NCBI RefSeq assembly: GCF_040790665.1
Contig: NZ_CP160849.1
Location: 1,699,501-1,763,500, forward strand
Direction: 5' to 3'
Origin: Sulfitobacter pontiacus
Lineage (GTDB): Bacteria; Pseudomonadota; Alphaproteobacteria; Rhodobacterales; Rhodobacteraceae
DNA: 64,000 nt
The position numbers and the translations under genes were made by a program. This document shows, piece after piece, positions 53,208 through 61,282 of this stretch (its first letter is position 1; every line of letters starts with the position of its first letter). A model generated the notes under the pieces. The model searched no databases, was not told the DNA's origin, and saw only the letters and a list, made by a program, of their open reading frames with translations.

Positions 53208-54446
53208 TCAGGCGGCTTTGGCTTCGTCAGCCTTGAGGTCGTGGATAGAAGACGCGAGCTTTGCAATCTCGCGACGTAGCGGGTTCTTGGCGGCGGTATT
53301 GGCGAGCGGCAGACCGTGGTCGTTGGCCTGCGTCACCTGCTTGCCGCCATCAGGCAGCTGCACGTCGATGGAGATACCAAGGCTTTCTGCCATCCGTTTG
53401 ACCCGCGCTTTGGCGTTAAGGTCGGTAAATTTCGGCGCGCGGTTCATGACATAACGCAGCTTTTCGACCGGCAGCTCTTCGGATTGCAGCGCGCGTTTGA
53501 AACGCAGGGCGTTTTGGGCGCAGCGCATATCCAGTTCGAGCATGGCAAAATAGACATGCGCATTGCTCAGCACGGTTTCGGTCCATTGCACCAGCGTCGA
53601 CGGCATATCGACAACAACGTAGTCGAACTGGTTGCGCGCCATATCCAGAATCCGCGTCACATCTTCCGAGGTGATCAGATCAAGCGGCAGCATATCGGCG
53701 GGGGCGGTCAGGACCTGAAGCGTGTCTTCATAGGTCAGCAGGGCCTGACCAAAGCTTTCCTCGTCCATCTCGTCTGTCTCGATCAGCATGTCATAGACGA
53801 CTTCGCGGCGCGGCAGGTCCAGATAGGTCGCCACGGCCCCGAACTGCAGATCGAAATCCAGCAGGCAGACCTTTGGCGGGTTCTTTTTGTCGGAAGTCGC
53901 CAGCTCCCACGCCAGATTAACGGCCATGCTCGTCGCACCGGTGCCACCGGCCAAACCATGTACCACGATCACAGCGCCGTCTTTATCGGCACCGGGTTTC
54001 AGCTTGGGGCCTGCCTCGATATGTTCGGCTGTGGGCTCGGGGCCTGCGCGCAGACGTTCGATGGTCGCCGCCAATTCGCCTTCGGGCAGCGGGTAGGGAA
54101 CGAATTCATCCGCACCTTGACGCAACAGGGAATGGAGCGAGGCCGGAGACATGTCTTCGGCGATCAGGATCACCTTGATATGACGCGATTTGGCCTGCGA
54201 GATGATTTCGGACATCATCGGCAGGTTCTCTTCGTCCTCGGAATCAAGCGCCAGTGCAATCAGCTCGAGCGTCGCCGCTTCGGGCTGGCTGAAAAAAGCG
54301 AGGCTTTCAGAAAAGCCGAGATCACCCCAGGCTTCGCCCAAAGCTGATTCCATATCCTCGATCAGCAGGTCAAAGTTCTGTACATCACGGCTGACAGTGC
54401 AGGCGATGATCTGTGGTGCGTCAATCTGTGGCATACTGCTGCTCAT
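53208..54446 (-). CDS. tadZ: Tad pilus polar-localisation protein TadZ (CpaE)
   Basis: A 412-residue MinD/ParA-like protein that places the pilus at a pole. The N-terminal receiver-like domain (about residues 10-130, including LGDLGFSES-type segments) is followed by the ATPase-like domain. The P-loop reads GLAGGTGATSMAVNL, lacking the Walker lysine that ParA/MinD use, so ATP binding or hydrolysis may be weak, as is known for some TadZ proteins. DFDLQFGAVATYLD and VVVDMPSTL are the remaining ATPase parts. It precedes tadA. Confidence 0.92.
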   Translation of the reverse strand: MSSSMPQIDAPQIIACTVSRDVQNFDLLIEDMESALGEAWGDLGFSESLAFFSQPEAATLELIALALDSEDEENLPMMSEIISQAKSRHIKVILIAEDMSPASLHSLLRQGADEFVPYPLPEGELAATIERLRAGPEPTAEHIEAGPKLKPGADKDGAVIVVHGLAGGTGATSMAVNLAWELATSDKKNPPKVCLLDFDLQFGAVATYLDLPRREVVYDMLIETDEMDEESFGQALLTYEDTLQVLTAPADMLPLDLITSEDVTRILDMARNQFDYVVVDMPSTLVQWTETVLSNAHVYFAMLELDMRCAQNALRFKRALQSEELPVEKLRYVMNRAPKFTDLNAKARVKRMAESLGISIDVQLPDGGKQVTQANDHGLPLANTAAKNPLRREIAKLASSIHDLKADEAKAA

Positions 54447-54718
54447 ACCTAAACTTCCCCTTCTTCTCTTTGGGGCGCGGCAAGGGCGGATCGGGCGTCG
54501 CCCTGTTCTTTGCCTTGCGGTCCCCTGCGTCAGACCACGGTGGCCGGGCGCAACTGTCCTATTGCAGTGAATATCCCTGCCAAGTGGGGCAAGATTGGGG
54601 CTAAATAGTTTCTATTGTTTGGTCTTTTGAAACGATCCGCAGTGATTTGCCGGATTGAAACGCAAAAGGTCCGACCGTCAGCGACGATCAGGCCTTTCTC
54701 GAGGTATCTGTTATCCGG

Positions 54719-55405
54719 TTATTCCGTCGCTGTACCGGTAGCAGCGGCACCGCCCGTTAGCTGAGTCGGTGGCACGGCGCTGGCAACGTAATCGCGATAG
54801 ATGATCTGCGCGTATTTGCCGTCCAGAACGGTGGGATGGCGCCCGACAAAGCCGCTGACTTCGGTCACTGTGCGACGGTTCGCCCGTGCGCGGCCCTGTG
54901 TCACGATCAACGGCTGCGTTTCGCCAAAGGAAACAACGGCCTCAAGACGGCTGCGGCTGATGCCTTGTGTTGACAGATACGCAACAACGGATTGTGCTCG
55001 GCGCAGGCCCAACGCTTTATTGTAGCTGTTTGATCCGACAGCATCGGTATGGCCATACACGCGGAAGCGGACCTCGGGGAATTGGCGAATCCATCCCGCT
55101 TGGCGCCGCAGCACGGCCTGCGCGGCCCCGTCCAGCTGGGCCGAGTTAAAGGCAAAGGTCACCGTGGATTCGACTTCGCCGGCAAAGCGGTTGGCCAGAT
55201 CGAAGGTGTACTGGCGTTCGCCTGTCATCACCAAACGGTTGTTCAGCGTGGCGTTTCCAAAGGTGCCCAGATCGGTCAGGGATCCTGCTTCGCGGTGGAA
55301 CTGGGTATAGACCGGATCAGGGCTGCTGGCACAGCCTGCCACGGTCATCGCCAAAGCGGCGCATAACCCGGTGATTTTGCCTGTCGAAGGGATCGCTGAT
55401 GTCAT
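54719..55405 (-). CDS. OmpA-family lipoprotein of the Tad locus
   Basis: A 228-residue lipoprotein: lipobox TVAGC with Cys25 lipidated, then a domain of about 60 residues and a C-terminal OmpA-like peptidoglycan-binding domain (TFAFNSAQLDGAAQAVLRRQ, VRFRVYGHTDAVGSNSYNKA, LGLRRAQSVVAYLS). The end is a variable low-complexity tail. It lies four bases after the cpaC stop, within the secretin-to-TadZ segment, where other Tad loci carry RcpB or CpaD. It could be a stabiliser of the secretin in the cell wall; this is inference. The frame extends 17 codons upstream of this start, into cpaC. Confidence 0.85.
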   Translation of the reverse strand: MTSAIPSTGKITGLCAALAMTVAGCASSPDPVYTQFHREAGSLTDLGTFGNATLNNRLVMTGERQYTFDLANRFAGEVESTVTFAFNSAQLDGAAQAVLRRQAGWIRQFPEVRFRVYGHTDAVGSNSYNKALGLRRAQSVVAYLSTQGISRSRLEAVVSFGETQPLIVTQGRARANRRTVTEVSGFVGRHPTVLDGKYAQIIYRDYVASAVPPTQLTGGAAATGTATE

Positions 55406-55409
55406 CTGA

Positions 55410-56849
55410 TCAATCCAATACATAGCCATATGACCCGCTAAAGTCCTGTTTGGCAACCTCGCCAGCCGCCCCTTTGGTGGGCGCTGTGCTGCCTTTGGAC
55501 GTGCGACCTGACAGGAACAATTCGCTTTCCGTGGGCGGTTTGATCCGGTCGGTGGGCAGGGCCAAAGCCTCGCCGCGGGTGGGGGTCACAAGATGGGCCG
55601 TGATAATGATCACCAGTTCGGACTGGCTGCGCTGATAGTTCGCGCTGCGGAACAACGCGCCCAATACAGGCACATCGCCGATCCAGGGTAGCTGGCTGGA
55701 GTTATCGGTGAAATCGTCGGTCAGCAGACCCGCGATCGCAAAGCTTTCGCCGTCGCGCATTTCAACCGTGGTCGAGGTTTCGCGGCGGGTGAAGGCCGAG
55801 ATGTCGAAACCATTGCCCAAGGACACGCTGTTGCTGGCATCAATCGCCGACACAGCGGCTTTGAGTTCGAGGTTAATCAGGTCTTTATCCACGACACGGG
55901 GGATAAAGCTCATCTCTACGCCGAAGGGTTTGTACTGCACCGAAATCTGGTCGCCGGTCTGGGCGACAGGCACCGGGTATTCGCCACCGGCAAGGAACGT
56001 CGCCTCTTGCCCGGACAGCGCGACGAGGTTCGGTTCGGCAAGGAAGCGTACGGCGCCCTTCTGCTCCAGGGCTTCAAGCAGCAGGCCGACTTGGGTGGAC
56101 CCTGCGTTAAAGCCAAACAGTACCGCGCCTGCGTTGCTGTTGGACGCAGGTGTCGTGCCGCCAAGAGAGTTTGCAATCGCGCCTGACGTATTTGTCGTAT
56201 TGGTCCCGCCGTTGATCGCAAGATCATTGCCCACCAGCCCGTTCAACGCGAGCGACGCGCTTAGGGATTTGGAGACAGATCGGCTCATCTCGGCAAAGCG
56301 GACTTTCATCATCACCTGCTGGATGCCGCCGACGCTCATCAGGTTGGAGACGCGTTCTGGCGCATAGCGTTCGGCCAGATCAAGGGCGCGCTGCAGGCGT
56401 TGGGTGGAGGACACGATGCCCGACAGGACGATACCGTCGTTGGCTGTGCGCACTTCGATCTTTTCGCCGGGCAGGATCTGCCGCAGGCGTTCCTTGAATT
56501 CAGAGACATCCGCCGCGACGCGCACATCCACGTTGGTGATCAACTGACCGGCCGCATCCAGCAGGGTCAGCGTGGTCAGGCCAGGGGATTTGCCCAGCAC
56601 ATAGATGGTGCGATCGGAGAGGGATGAGATATCTGCGATCCCCGGATTGGCGATGCTAAGCTCGGCAAAGGGGATGTCGCTTTCAACCACAACCGCGCGG
56701 TTCATCGGGACTTCCAACACACGGTTGGTACCCTTCTTGACCACGCGGAGCGTGTTGGCCTGCGCGTCGATCGGCGCAGTCAATGCAAATGGCATCGCAC
56801 CAATGGTCAGTCCCAATAGGGCTGCTTTAATAAACTTATCGATTTTCAT
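55410..56849 (-). CDS. cpaC: Tad pilus secretin CpaC (RcpA)
   Basis: A 479-residue type II/III secretion family secretin with an N-terminal signal peptide (residues 8-29, ending DAQA). The N-terminal pilus N domain has RVVKKGTNRVLEVPMNRAVV, and the middle BON-like part GEKIEVRTANDGIVLSGIVS. The C-terminal secretin domain includes PNLVALSGQEATFLAGGEYP and VEMSFIPRVVDKDLINLELK, then a terminal extension. It forms the outer-membrane pore. The ATG at 56849 with CAGGT upstream is chosen. The OmpA lipoprotein gene follows its stop by four bases. Confidence 0.94.
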   Translation of the reverse strand: MKIDKFIKAALLGLTIGAMPFALTAPIDAQANTLRVVKKGTNRVLEVPMNRAVVVESDIPFAELSIANPGIADISSLSDRTIYVLGKSPGLTTLTLLDAAGQLITNVDVRVAADVSEFKERLRQILPGEKIEVRTANDGIVLSGIVSSTQRLQRALDLAERYAPERVSNLMSVGGIQQVMMKVRFAEMSRSVSKSLSASLALNGLVGNDLAINGGTNTTNTSGAIANSLGGTTPASNSNAGAVLFGFNAGSTQVGLLLEALEQKGAVRFLAEPNLVALSGQEATFLAGGEYPVPVAQTGDQISVQYKPFGVEMSFIPRVVDKDLINLELKAAVSAIDASNSVSLGNGFDISAFTRRETSTTVEMRDGESFAIAGLLTDDFTDNSSQLPWIGDVPVLGALFRSANYQRSQSELVIIITAHLVTPTRGEALALPTDRIKPPTESELFLSGRTSKGSTAPTKGAAGEVAKQDFSGSYGYVLD

Positions 56850-56999
56850 GTGACCTGCCTTTGTGATCACGCCTCAAAATAGGGTCTTTGCGCCCGCCGT
56901 TTGCGACACTGTGCGGTCCTTTGCGTTTTTTTGCAAGAATCAATGACAGGGGGGGGCGGGTATATGTGGATTAACAGCAACATATCCGAAATGGCAAAA

Positions 57000-57023
57000 C
57001 GCCGCGCAAAGTGATGCGCGGCG
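57000..57023 (-). terminator. Terminator between cpaB and cpaC
   Basis: On the minus strand CGCCGCGCA and TGCGCGGCG form a 9-bp stem with a 6-nt loop and TTTT follows directly. It lies 38 bases after the cpaB stop, separating cpaB from cpaC inside the Tad locus. Confidence 0.8.
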
Positions 57024-57060
57024 GTGTTGAGGTCCGTATTTGCCCTGCCTGACAAGCAGA

Positions 57061-57924
57061 TCAGTTGGTGCAGGGGATCGGGATTTCGACCACTTCAGCA
57101 CCACGACGAGTCCGGATGGTGCAGACTTTTTCTGTAGTTGTTTCGACTTTGACCGTTTCTTCCGTCAGGCCGAGCAGGCGGCGTTGGTCGACTTCGATCT
57201 CACCGGCGACGGTGTCATCCTCTGCCCCGACGAGCGAGAGGGATAGGTCACCCGTCGATTGCGCCTGTGCCAATGCGGCAACTTGATAGGGCTGAACGGC
57301 AACAGTCACAGTATTCGCGATGGCCGCCTCGCTGCGTTCGCCGCCGGCGCTTTGGTCGATCGCGATGATCTTGACGCCTGCCTCGATCAGTTTGGTCACG
57401 TCTCCGGTATCGGCGCGGTCGTTGCCGCCCCGGTTGATGCGGCCGGTCCAGTAGACATCGACACGGTCACCGGGGCGCAGGAAGCCCGAGACGCCGCTTG
57501 ATACATCGACGCGGATCGCGAAAGCACGGCTGCCCCGTTCCAGCTGCGAGGTGAGGCCGGTATCGGCACCGGGTTCGGTCACCTTTGCCGCCATAATGGC
57601 TTCGTCTTTTTCCATCGCACGCAGCACGACACGCAGGTCATCGCTGTTTTCGGGGAAAAGCGCTGCTTCTTCGATAAATGTGCCTTCGGGGATCGCATCC
57701 TCGGGCCATTTTACCTGCCGCACATCTTCGCGGGTCAGGCGCTGCCCGTATTTCAGCGGCCCGTTGGCCACGTATACACCAACCGTCGGCACGATCTGCG
57801 CCAGAGCCTCTTGGGCCTGTTGGTTGGCGCGTTGATATTCACTGATGCGGCCCTTTGCCAGATACACAGCACCACCTGCCAAGGCGATACCGGCGAGCAG
57901 GACCAGTCCAAAAACCATCCGCAT
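57061..57924 (-). CDS. cpaB: Tad pilus assembly protein CpaB (RcpC)
   Basis: A 287-residue periplasmic protein of the Flp assembly family. An N-terminal membrane segment (about residues 3-21) is followed by a SAF domain, with VPTVGVYVANGPLKYGQRLT, DDVRQVKWPEDAIPEGTF and DEAIMAAKVTEPGADTGL, and a RcpC domain to the C-terminus. SAF domains resemble type III antifreeze proteins and flagellar FlgA. CpaB helps the secretin assemble. A terminator follows its stop. It starts 132 bases downstream of the small pilin-like gene. Confidence 0.9.
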   Translation of the reverse strand: MRMVFGLVLLAGIALAGGAVYLAKGRISEYQRANQQAQEALAQIVPTVGVYVANGPLKYGQRLTREDVRQVKWPEDAIPEGTFIEEAALFPENSDDLRVVLRAMEKDEAIMAAKVTEPGADTGLTSQLERGSRAFAIRVDVSSGVSGFLRPGDRVDVYWTGRINRGGNDRADTGDVTKLIEAGVKIIAIDQSAGGERSEAAIANTVTVAVQPYQVAALAQAQSTGDLSLSLVGAEDDTVAGEIEVDQRRLLGLTEETVKVETTTEKVCTIRTRRGAEVVEIPIPCTN

Positions 57925-58056
57925 GTTACTTACCTCTCTTGAGTGTGTGCCGGTCCCAGGACGCGGCGCGAAACTTATACCAGTGGATAGGCGGTGATTG
58001 TGTTCAGACTATGGATAATCCGCGACCAAGCTGGGTCATTATAGTGGTGGATTGGG

Positions 58057-58230
58057 TTAGATGTCGCCCGGCGTCTGGGTCATCACCCGGTCTGCTAGAT
58101 CCACAGTTCCGGTAGTCATGCTGACGACAATGAGAACCGCCAGAGATACCACGGCTGCACATAGAACAACCCAGTCAACTGTGACCGCACCGCTTGGGCT
58201 TCGCCAGAATTTGATAAGCTTCGAGAGCAT
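58057..58230 (-). CDS. Second small Flp pilin-like protein
   Basis: A 57-residue product that a 60-residue cut-off would miss. It reads MLSKLIKFWRSPSGAV followed by TVDWVVLCAAVVSLAVLIVV, with a basic leader, then a hydrophobic segment, the same SGAVTVDWVVL core as the flp gene 283 bases upstream, and an extracytoplasmic tail with DLADRV. The leader-to-core layout matches class-IV Flp pilins. CAAGGCG lies five bases before its ATG. It may be a minor pilin or pseudopilin. It has a terminator before it and cpaB after it, so it may be transcribed with cpaB. Confidence 0.75.
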   Translation of the reverse strand: MLSKLIKFWRSPSGAVTVDWVVLCAAVVSLAVLIVVSMTTGTVDLADRVMTQTPGDI

Positions 58231-58256
58231 TGTTTCGCCTTGCGTGATGAAGGTCT

Positions 58257-58295
58257 AAAAAACTGGCCGCATTCTGTCGAGCAGAATGCGGCCAG
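58257..58295 (-). terminator. Rho-independent terminator after the Flp pilin gene
   Basis: CTGGCCGCATTCTG and CAGAATGCGGCCAG form a perfect 14-bp stem with a 5-nt loop; on the minus strand it is followed by TTTTTT. It lies between the flp pilin and the second pilin gene, so pilin transcripts should outnumber those of the rest of the locus. Confidence 0.92.
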
Positions 58296-58333
58296 CGAAA
58301 TCTCTTGGCGCGACGAACGCTTAGCCGCCAGAT

Positions 58334-58513
58334 TTAGCCAGGGCTTTGTGTGGCCATGTAGGAGTTGGTTTTCGACGTCAGGTTGGAAGCGCCTGTTTCG
58401 ATCGAGGAGTAAGCTGCGACGGCCAGGCCAACAACGGCGGCGGTCAGAACAACCCAGTCAACAGTCACAGCGCCGGATTCGTCGTTTTTGAAGTTCTTGA
58501 TAAAGTTCATCAT
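58334..58513 (-). CDS. flp: Flp/Fap-type major pilin
   Basis: A 59-residue prepilin. The leader MMNFIKNFKNDESG is followed by the assembly core GAVTVDWVVLTAAVVGLA, then a tail SSIETGASNLTSKTNSYM. In standard Flp pilins the cleaved Gly is followed by a Glu-Tyr pair at positions 5 and 6; here Asp and Trp stand in that region, in both pilins of this locus. GGAGG lies eight bases before the first ATG at 58513. CpaA should process it; it polymerises into the Tad pilus, used in attachment and biofilm formation. Confidence 0.9.
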   Translation of the reverse strand: MMNFIKNFKNDESGAVTVDWVVLTAAVVGLAVAAYSSIETGASNLTSKTNSYMATQSPG

Positions 58514-58876
58514 GGTATGTCCCTCCAAGGATCATAAAGTTTTCAATCTCAACCCTGTCGTCCGTTTCGATGCTTCTCTCTCAATTCCGCATCTGGCTGA
58601 CTTGGTATGAGCCTATATAGCCTTGTGAATGGGGCACGAATTTGGCGGCAATTGTGACATTTCGTTTTTCAGGGCCGGTTTTTGGCAGAATTATTGTAGC
58701 CCGCTGATACGAAAAGATTTTCCATCTTCATTTTTTGTTATCCTTGATGAGAAGCGGGGCAGGATTGCATCAATTATGGCGAAATCGCCATGTTCCCTGC
58801 CATGTTTGGTTGGTTTGGCGAGGGTTTCCGTGCGAGATTGCTGAAAAAGAGCATTAAATAATCAGTGCAGGCAGCG
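58514..58876. other. Divergent promoter region between flp and the lytic transglycosylase gene
   Basis: About 360 bases, somewhat AT-rich, between the flp gene (minus) and the transglycosylase gene (plus). TATATA on the minus strand near 58611-58620 is a possible flp -10 box without a clear -35 partner. A palindrome ATGGCGA-AA-TCGCCAT at 58776-58791 is 85 bases before the transglycosylase ATG. I see no gene and no other structure. Confidence 0.4.
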
Positions 58877-59680
58877 ATGTTTCGACGAATGACCGTATCT
58901 TTGATGGTGGGGATGCTGGCGGCCTCGGCTGTCTGGGCAGACGCGCCCAAGCCATTTCCGAAGTTCGAGGCAAAACGCGTAAAACCGCCCAAGCCGGGCA
59001 GTACCAATCGGATCAATGTCTTTATCGAACCCAAGGCCGACGACGTCCCCGATGTGGTCGCAACCGACTCCGGTGCCATCGTGCCAGCGTCACCGGGGCA
59101 GTATGATTGGTTCTGGGATCGTGTCTCTCCGGCGGTCGAGAAATCTGGCCCGGGCCGGCTGGAGGCCGCGATGGTCACGCTGGCAACGGCCAGCAGCAAA
59201 ATCCCCGCGCCACGCATGCAACAGATGCAAGAGATCGCCAAGGCCAACGGGATCGACATCCTCCGCTCTACCATCGGGACACAGGTGTCACCTGCGCTTG
59301 TGCTCGCGGTGATCACGGTTGAATCCGCGGGGCGGCCCGATGCCATCAGCGGGGCAGGGGCGCAGGGATTGATGCAATTGATGCCTGATACAGCGACGCG
59401 CTTTGGGGTGACCGATAGTATGGTCCCGACGCAGAATATCGCGGGCGGCGTAAAATACCTGGATTGGCTGATGGGCGAATTTGATCGCGATCCGATATTG
59501 GTGCTGGCGGGCTATAACGCGGGCGAAGGGTCCGTGCACAAGCACGCGGGCGTGCCGCCTTTTGCCGAAACCCGTGACTATGTGCCCAAGGTGCTGGCCG
59601 CTTTTCAGGTCGCCAAGGGCCTGTGCCAGACCCCGCCCGAGCTAATCTCGGACGGATGTGTCTTTGCGGCGATGAACTGA
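58877..59680 (+). CDS. Lytic transglycosylase (SLT family)
   Basis: A 267-residue exported protein (signal peptide ending AVWAD near residue 22) with an SLT domain: the catalytic Glu in AVITVESAGRPDAIS, then GAGAQGLMQLMPDTATRFGV, IAGGVKYLDWLMGEFD, and the LAGYNAGEGSVHKHAGVPPF end. It cleaves peptidoglycan without hydrolysis. It is divergent from the pilin gene, so it could open the wall for the pilus, as other lytic transglycosylases do for secretion machines; that link is inference. The ATG at 58877 is used; a GTG at 58865 is also in frame. Confidence 0.92.
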   Translation: MFRRMTVSLMVGMLAASAVWADAPKPFPKFEAKRVKPPKPGSTNRINVFIEPKADDVPDVVATDSGAIVPASPGQYDWFWDRVSPAVEKSGPGRLEAAMVTLATASSKIPAPRMQQMQEIAKANGIDILRSTIGTQVSPALVLAVITVESAGRPDAISGAGAQGLMQLMPDTATRFGVTDSMVPTQNIAGGVKYLDWLMGEFDRDPILVLAGYNAGEGSVHKHAGVPPFAETRDYVPKVLAAFQVAKGLCQTPPELISDGCVFAAMN

Positions 59681-59704
59681 CACCAGTTTGGGGCCGAGTG
59701 TAAA

Positions 59705-59736
59705 AAGGGGCGCGGCCATCGCTGGCTGCGCCCCTT
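59705..59736. terminator. Terminator between the transglycosylase and CoA-transferase genes
   Basis: AAGGGGCGCGGCCA and TGGCTGCGCCCCTT pair over 14 bp with one G-T pair and a TCGC loop. On the minus strand it is followed by TTTA, so it serves both convergent genes. Confidence 0.85.
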
Positions 59737-59757
59737 GTCGTTCATCGCGTCAGCGGA

Positions 59758-60384
59758 TTAGACGATTGTCGCTTCGGTCGCGGCGCGCAGTTCGTCTTCC
59801 GTGACGCCATCGGCGCATTCAACGATCTTCAGCCCGCCTTCAACGACATCCAGCACACCTAGATTGGTGATGATGCGGTCAACGACGTTCTTGCCGGTCA
59901 GCGGCAGGGTGCATTCTTTCAGCACCTTGCTGTCGCCATGCTTGCTGGCGTGGTCCATGACCACCACAACGCGGCCCACACCCGCGACCAGATCCATCGC
60001 GCCGCCCATGCCTTTGACCAGCTTGCCGGGGATCATCCAGTTGGCGAGGTCGCCGTTTTCAGCCACTTCCATCGCGCCCAGAATGGCCATGGCGATCTTG
60101 CCGCCGCGGATCATCCCGAAGGAGGTCGAGCTGTCGAAATACGAGGTGCGATCCAGCTCGGTGATGGTCTGCTTGCCCGCGTTGATCAGGTCGGCGTCTT
60201 CCTCGCCCTCGATGGGGAAAGCCCCCATGCCCAACATGCCGTTTTCCGACTGTAACGTCACATCCATCCCCTCGGGGATGTAGTTGGACACCAGCGTCGG
60301 AATCCCGATGCCAAGGTTCACATACCAACCGTCTTGCAGTTCCTGCGCGGCGCGTGCCGCCATTTGATTGCGATCCCAAGCCAT
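59758..60384 (-). CDS. scoB: 3-oxoacid CoA-transferase subunit B
   Basis: A 208-residue beta subunit of a succinyl-CoA:3-ketoacid CoA transferase. The catalytic Glu is in TLQSENGMLGMG; the other marks are NLGIGIPTLVSNYIPEG and MGGAMDLVAGVGRVVVVMDH. With subunit A it activates acetoacetate using succinyl-CoA. It overlaps subunit A by one base (TAATG), so the pair is an operon. The specific acid substrate cannot be established, although the family default is acetoacetate. Confidence 0.92.
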   Translation of the reverse strand: MAWDRNQMAARAAQELQDGWYVNLGIGIPTLVSNYIPEGMDVTLQSENGMLGMGAFPIEGEEDADLINAGKQTITELDRTSYFDSSTSFGMIRGGKIAMAILGAMEVAENGDLANWMIPGKLVKGMGGAMDLVAGVGRVVVVMDHASKHGDSKVLKECTLPLTGKNVVDRIITNLGVLDVVEGGLKIVECADGVTEDELRAATEATIV

Positions 60385-61079
60385 TATGCCGTCCTCACTG
60401 TGCGCTGTTCGATGCGTTTCTCGTGATCACCCTGAATGATGCGGTGCACATAGATGCCGGGCAGGTGGATCGCATCGCCGCCAAGGCTGCCACGGGGAAC
60501 GATCTCTTCGACCTCGGCGATGCAGATCTTGCCACACATGGCCGCTGGCGGGTTGAAGTTGCGCGCCGTCTTGCGGAATACGAGGTTGCCGGTGTCATCT
60601 GCTTTCCACGCTTTGACAATCGCCAGATCCGCAACGATGCCCCGCTCAAGGATATAGGTCTCGCCGTCGAAATCCTTGTGCTCTTTGCCTTCGGCGATCA
60701 CGGTGCCAACGCCGGTCTTGGTATAGAAGCCGGGGATGCCCGCACCACCCGCACGCATACGTTCGGCCAAGGTGCCTTGCGGATTGAATTCCAGCTCAAG
60801 CTCGCCGCCGAGATACTGGCGCATGAATTCCTTGTTCTCGCCGACGTAAGAGCTGATCATTTTCTTGACCTGCTTGGTCTGCAACAAGATACCGATGCCG
60901 AAATCATCTACGCCCGCATTGTTCGAGGCAAAGGTCAAATCCTTGGTGCCCGCGTCCCGGATCGCGTTCAGCAGCAGTTCGGGAATACCGCAAAGGCCAA
61001 AGCCCCCCGCTGCGATCAGCATGCCATCGTGCAGCACGCCTTCCAGCGCCTCGGCAGCGCTTCCATAGATTTTCTTCAT
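60384..61079 (-). CDS. scoA: 3-oxoacid CoA-transferase subunit A
   Basis: A 231-residue alpha subunit with the family start MKKIYGSAAEALEGVLHDGM, AAGGFGLCGIPELLLNAI, SNNAGVDDFGIGILL, and IPGFYTKTGVGT. Together with subunit B it moves CoA between succinate and 3-oxo acids, which feeds ketone bodies or poly-hydroxybutyrate breakdown products into central metabolism. AAGGAG is six bases before the ATG at 61079; five further codons lie upstream in frame. An inverted repeat lies just upstream (61112-61132). Confidence 0.92.
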   Translation of the reverse strand: MKKIYGSAAEALEGVLHDGMLIAAGGFGLCGIPELLLNAIRDAGTKDLTFASNNAGVDDFGIGILLQTKQVKKMISSYVGENKEFMRQYLGGELELEFNPQGTLAERMRAGGAGIPGFYTKTGVGTVIAEGKEHKDFDGETYILERGIVADLAIVKAWKADDTGNLVFRKTARNFNPPAAMCGKICIAEVEEIVPRGSLGGDAIHLPGIYVHRIIQGDHEKRIEQRTVRTA

Positions 61080-61111
61080 TCCGGCTCCTTTCAAGAGAGG
61101 CTCACGGCCCT

Positions 61112-61132
61112 GTCGTACTATCGTTATACGAC
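61112..61132 (-). promoter_or_regulatory. Candidate operator upstream of scoA
   Basis: GTCGTA and TACGAC form a perfect 6-bp inverted repeat around nine bases, 33 bases before the scoA ATG, with a smaller internal TCGT-TAT-ACGA palindrome. The layout is like IclR-family operators that control CoA transferase genes; the regulator is not identified. Confidence 0.45.
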
Positions 61133-61223
61133 TTCTATGACGCGGCGTAACGAACGTGTCAAACCGCCGACGCTAATGTCAGCGGTACCAGTGAAGCTTG
61201 CCGGAAAATTCGGGGGAATGCGC

Positions 61224-61245
61224 GCCCACCCTGCGTCGGGTGGGC
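61224..61245 (-). terminator. Hairpin after the L,D-transpeptidase gene
   Basis: GCCCACCC and GGGTGGGC form a perfect 8-bp stem with a 6-nt loop, 38 bases past the stop. No T-run. Confidence 0.55.
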
Positions 61246-61282
61246 AGCTGTCGTCGCGGGATCAGTGCAGCCCGCAGCGAGG

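Noticed and set aside
53316..54347. 343-codon plus-strand frame over tadZ
   Set aside because: Mirror frame of tadZ with no motif.
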